Source: Alteromonas sp. BMJM2 (GTDB taxonomy: Bacteria; Pseudomonadota; Gammaproteobacteria; Enterobacterales; Alteromonadaceae). From it: a stretch of 58,815 nucleotides of DNA. The notes under the pieces were generated by a model, which did not search any database, was not told the origin of the DNA, and worked only from the letters and a program-made list of their open reading frames with translations. The translations under genes were made by a program, and so were the position numbers. The stretch spans positions 1 through 58,815 of the forward strand of contig NZ_JAPVOT010000022.1 in assembly GCF_027257845.1 (NCBI RefSeq), given 5' to 3'. Positions 58,344-58,815 of this stretch are shown here, one piece after another; the first letter of the stretch is position 1, and the number at the start of each line of letters is the position of its first letter.

Positions 58344-58815
58344 TGAAGTGACCCCATTAAGTTGGACTCATTTCTAAGCGGCAACCAAGGCCTGATTTCG
58401 ATATTGTATCGGACTCAGGCCTTTTAGTTTTAGCTTAATGCGTTCGTTGTTGTAATAGTCGATGTATTCTTTGATGTTTTCAATGAGTTCATTTGCGTCT
58501 TTGAACGTTTCATTGTGATACATCTCAGTCTTTAATATGCCGAAGAAGTTCTCTGCAACGGCATTGTCTAAGCAGTTTCCTTTTCTGGACATACTCTGTA
58601 GCAGCCCATGTTCTGTCAGGTGTTGTTGGTATCGTTTATTTTGATATTGCCAACCTTGGTCTGAGTGTATGAGTGGTCTCTCATGCTCCAGCAGCTTTGC
58701 TGTTGCGGTTTTAAGCATGTCAGTGACTAAGGGCAACGTGACAGATGTTCGCACCTCATAGCTGACCACTTCTTGGTTAAACAGGTCGATTACCGGCGAC
58801 AGGTATACTTTCTGG
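58344..58815 (-). mobile_element. IS3-family insertion sequence, right part only
   Basis: The end TGAAGTGACCCCATTAAGTT (58344-58363) with GGAC following is typical of IS3-family terminal inverted repeats. The element continues past the window edge, so its left end, orfA and target duplication cannot be seen. It inserted 39 bases after the fadH stop. Confidence 0.85.
58374..58815 (-). CDS. IS3-family transposase OrfB, C-terminal part
   Basis: The frame is open to the window edge and encodes the C-terminal half of an integrase-core (rve) transposase: the second Asp of the DDE triad in LIHSDQGWQYQ, the Glu in NCLDNAVAENFFGILKTE, and the terminal YNNERIKLKLKGLSP segment. The N-terminal half, the first Asp and the orfA frameshift are beyond the edge. 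The frame appears intact within the window. Confidence 0.92.
   Translation of the reverse strand, partial: QKVYLSPVIDLFNQEVVSYEVRTSVTLPLVTDMLKTATAKLLEHERPLIHSDQGWQYQNKRYQQHLTEHGLLQSMSRKGNCLDNAVAENFFGILKTEMYHNETFKDANELIENIKEYIDYYNNERIKLKLKGLSPIQYRNQALVAA

Overview
The window looks like a chromosomal segment of a marine gammaproteobacterium of the Alteromonas type. This is inferred from gene content and order, not from a database search. The evidence is the dnaX-ybaB...recR-htpG-adk series, a complete hisL-G-D-C-B-H-A-F-IE operon with a five-histidine leader peptide, fadR back-to-back with nhaB-dsbB, the rnd-ycgL-(mltB-like)-ycgM-ycgN series, and moderate G+C. Most of it is core genome. Accessory features are a repeat-rich stretch after the rRNA operon, a betI remnant, and an IS3-family element cut by the right edge.

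Layout. 1-165: 5S rRNA and terminator, the end of an rRNA operon. 184-661: gene-free DNA with diverged, partly inverted copies of a GGGGTCAGATC-type repeat. 796-1530: a periplasmic solute-binding-like protein. 1699-3876: an hvfABC-type (bufferin) locus, encoding a secreted precursor with twelve EGKCG motifs, a DUF692/MNIO multi-iron oxidase and its DUF2063 partner. This is the most interesting system here. 4067-4189: an unlisted 40-residue membrane microprotein. 4212-14508: apt, dnaX, ybaB, two membrane-anchored proteins of unknown function, recR, htpG and adk. 14810-16067: a MAPEG protein and a compact signal peptidase I. 16241-23667: the his operon on the minus strand with attenuator and promoter. 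23941-27365: small or envelope proteins (SYLF lipoprotein, DUF6482, DUF2244, TauE-like permease) and the betI remnant. 27432-33954: a GH13 glycosidase, yoaA, tsaB, a small unknown protein, Slp lipoprotein and an alpha/beta hydrolase. 34076-40644: fadD, rnd, ycgL, a lytic transglycosylase, ycgM, ycgN, a GNAT acetyltransferase and dsbB. 40648-43380: nhaB and divergent fadR.

42670-58305 is rich in lipid genes: fadR, two phasin-like proteins, a degenerate HD-GYP protein, a patatin-like lipase, a DUF445 protein, a TetR regulator co-transcribed with a wax ester synthase/diacylglycerol acyltransferase, a DUF1439/TULIP-like protein, a GMC alcohol dehydrogenase, a second TetR regulator, a dienoyl-CoA isomerase and 2,4-dienoyl-CoA reductase (fadH). 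I see candidate FadR operators in front of fadD, fadR itself and the GMC dehydrogenase, so fatty-acid activation, beta-oxidation and neutral-lipid storage may share one circuit.

Start codons were re-chosen where a Shine-Dalgarno sequence or family alignment favoured an internal start (hvfA, htpG, fadD, rnd, the lytic transglycosylase, the patatin protein, the MAPEG protein, the SYLF lipoprotein and others). All family assignments come from reading the translations. No searches were run.
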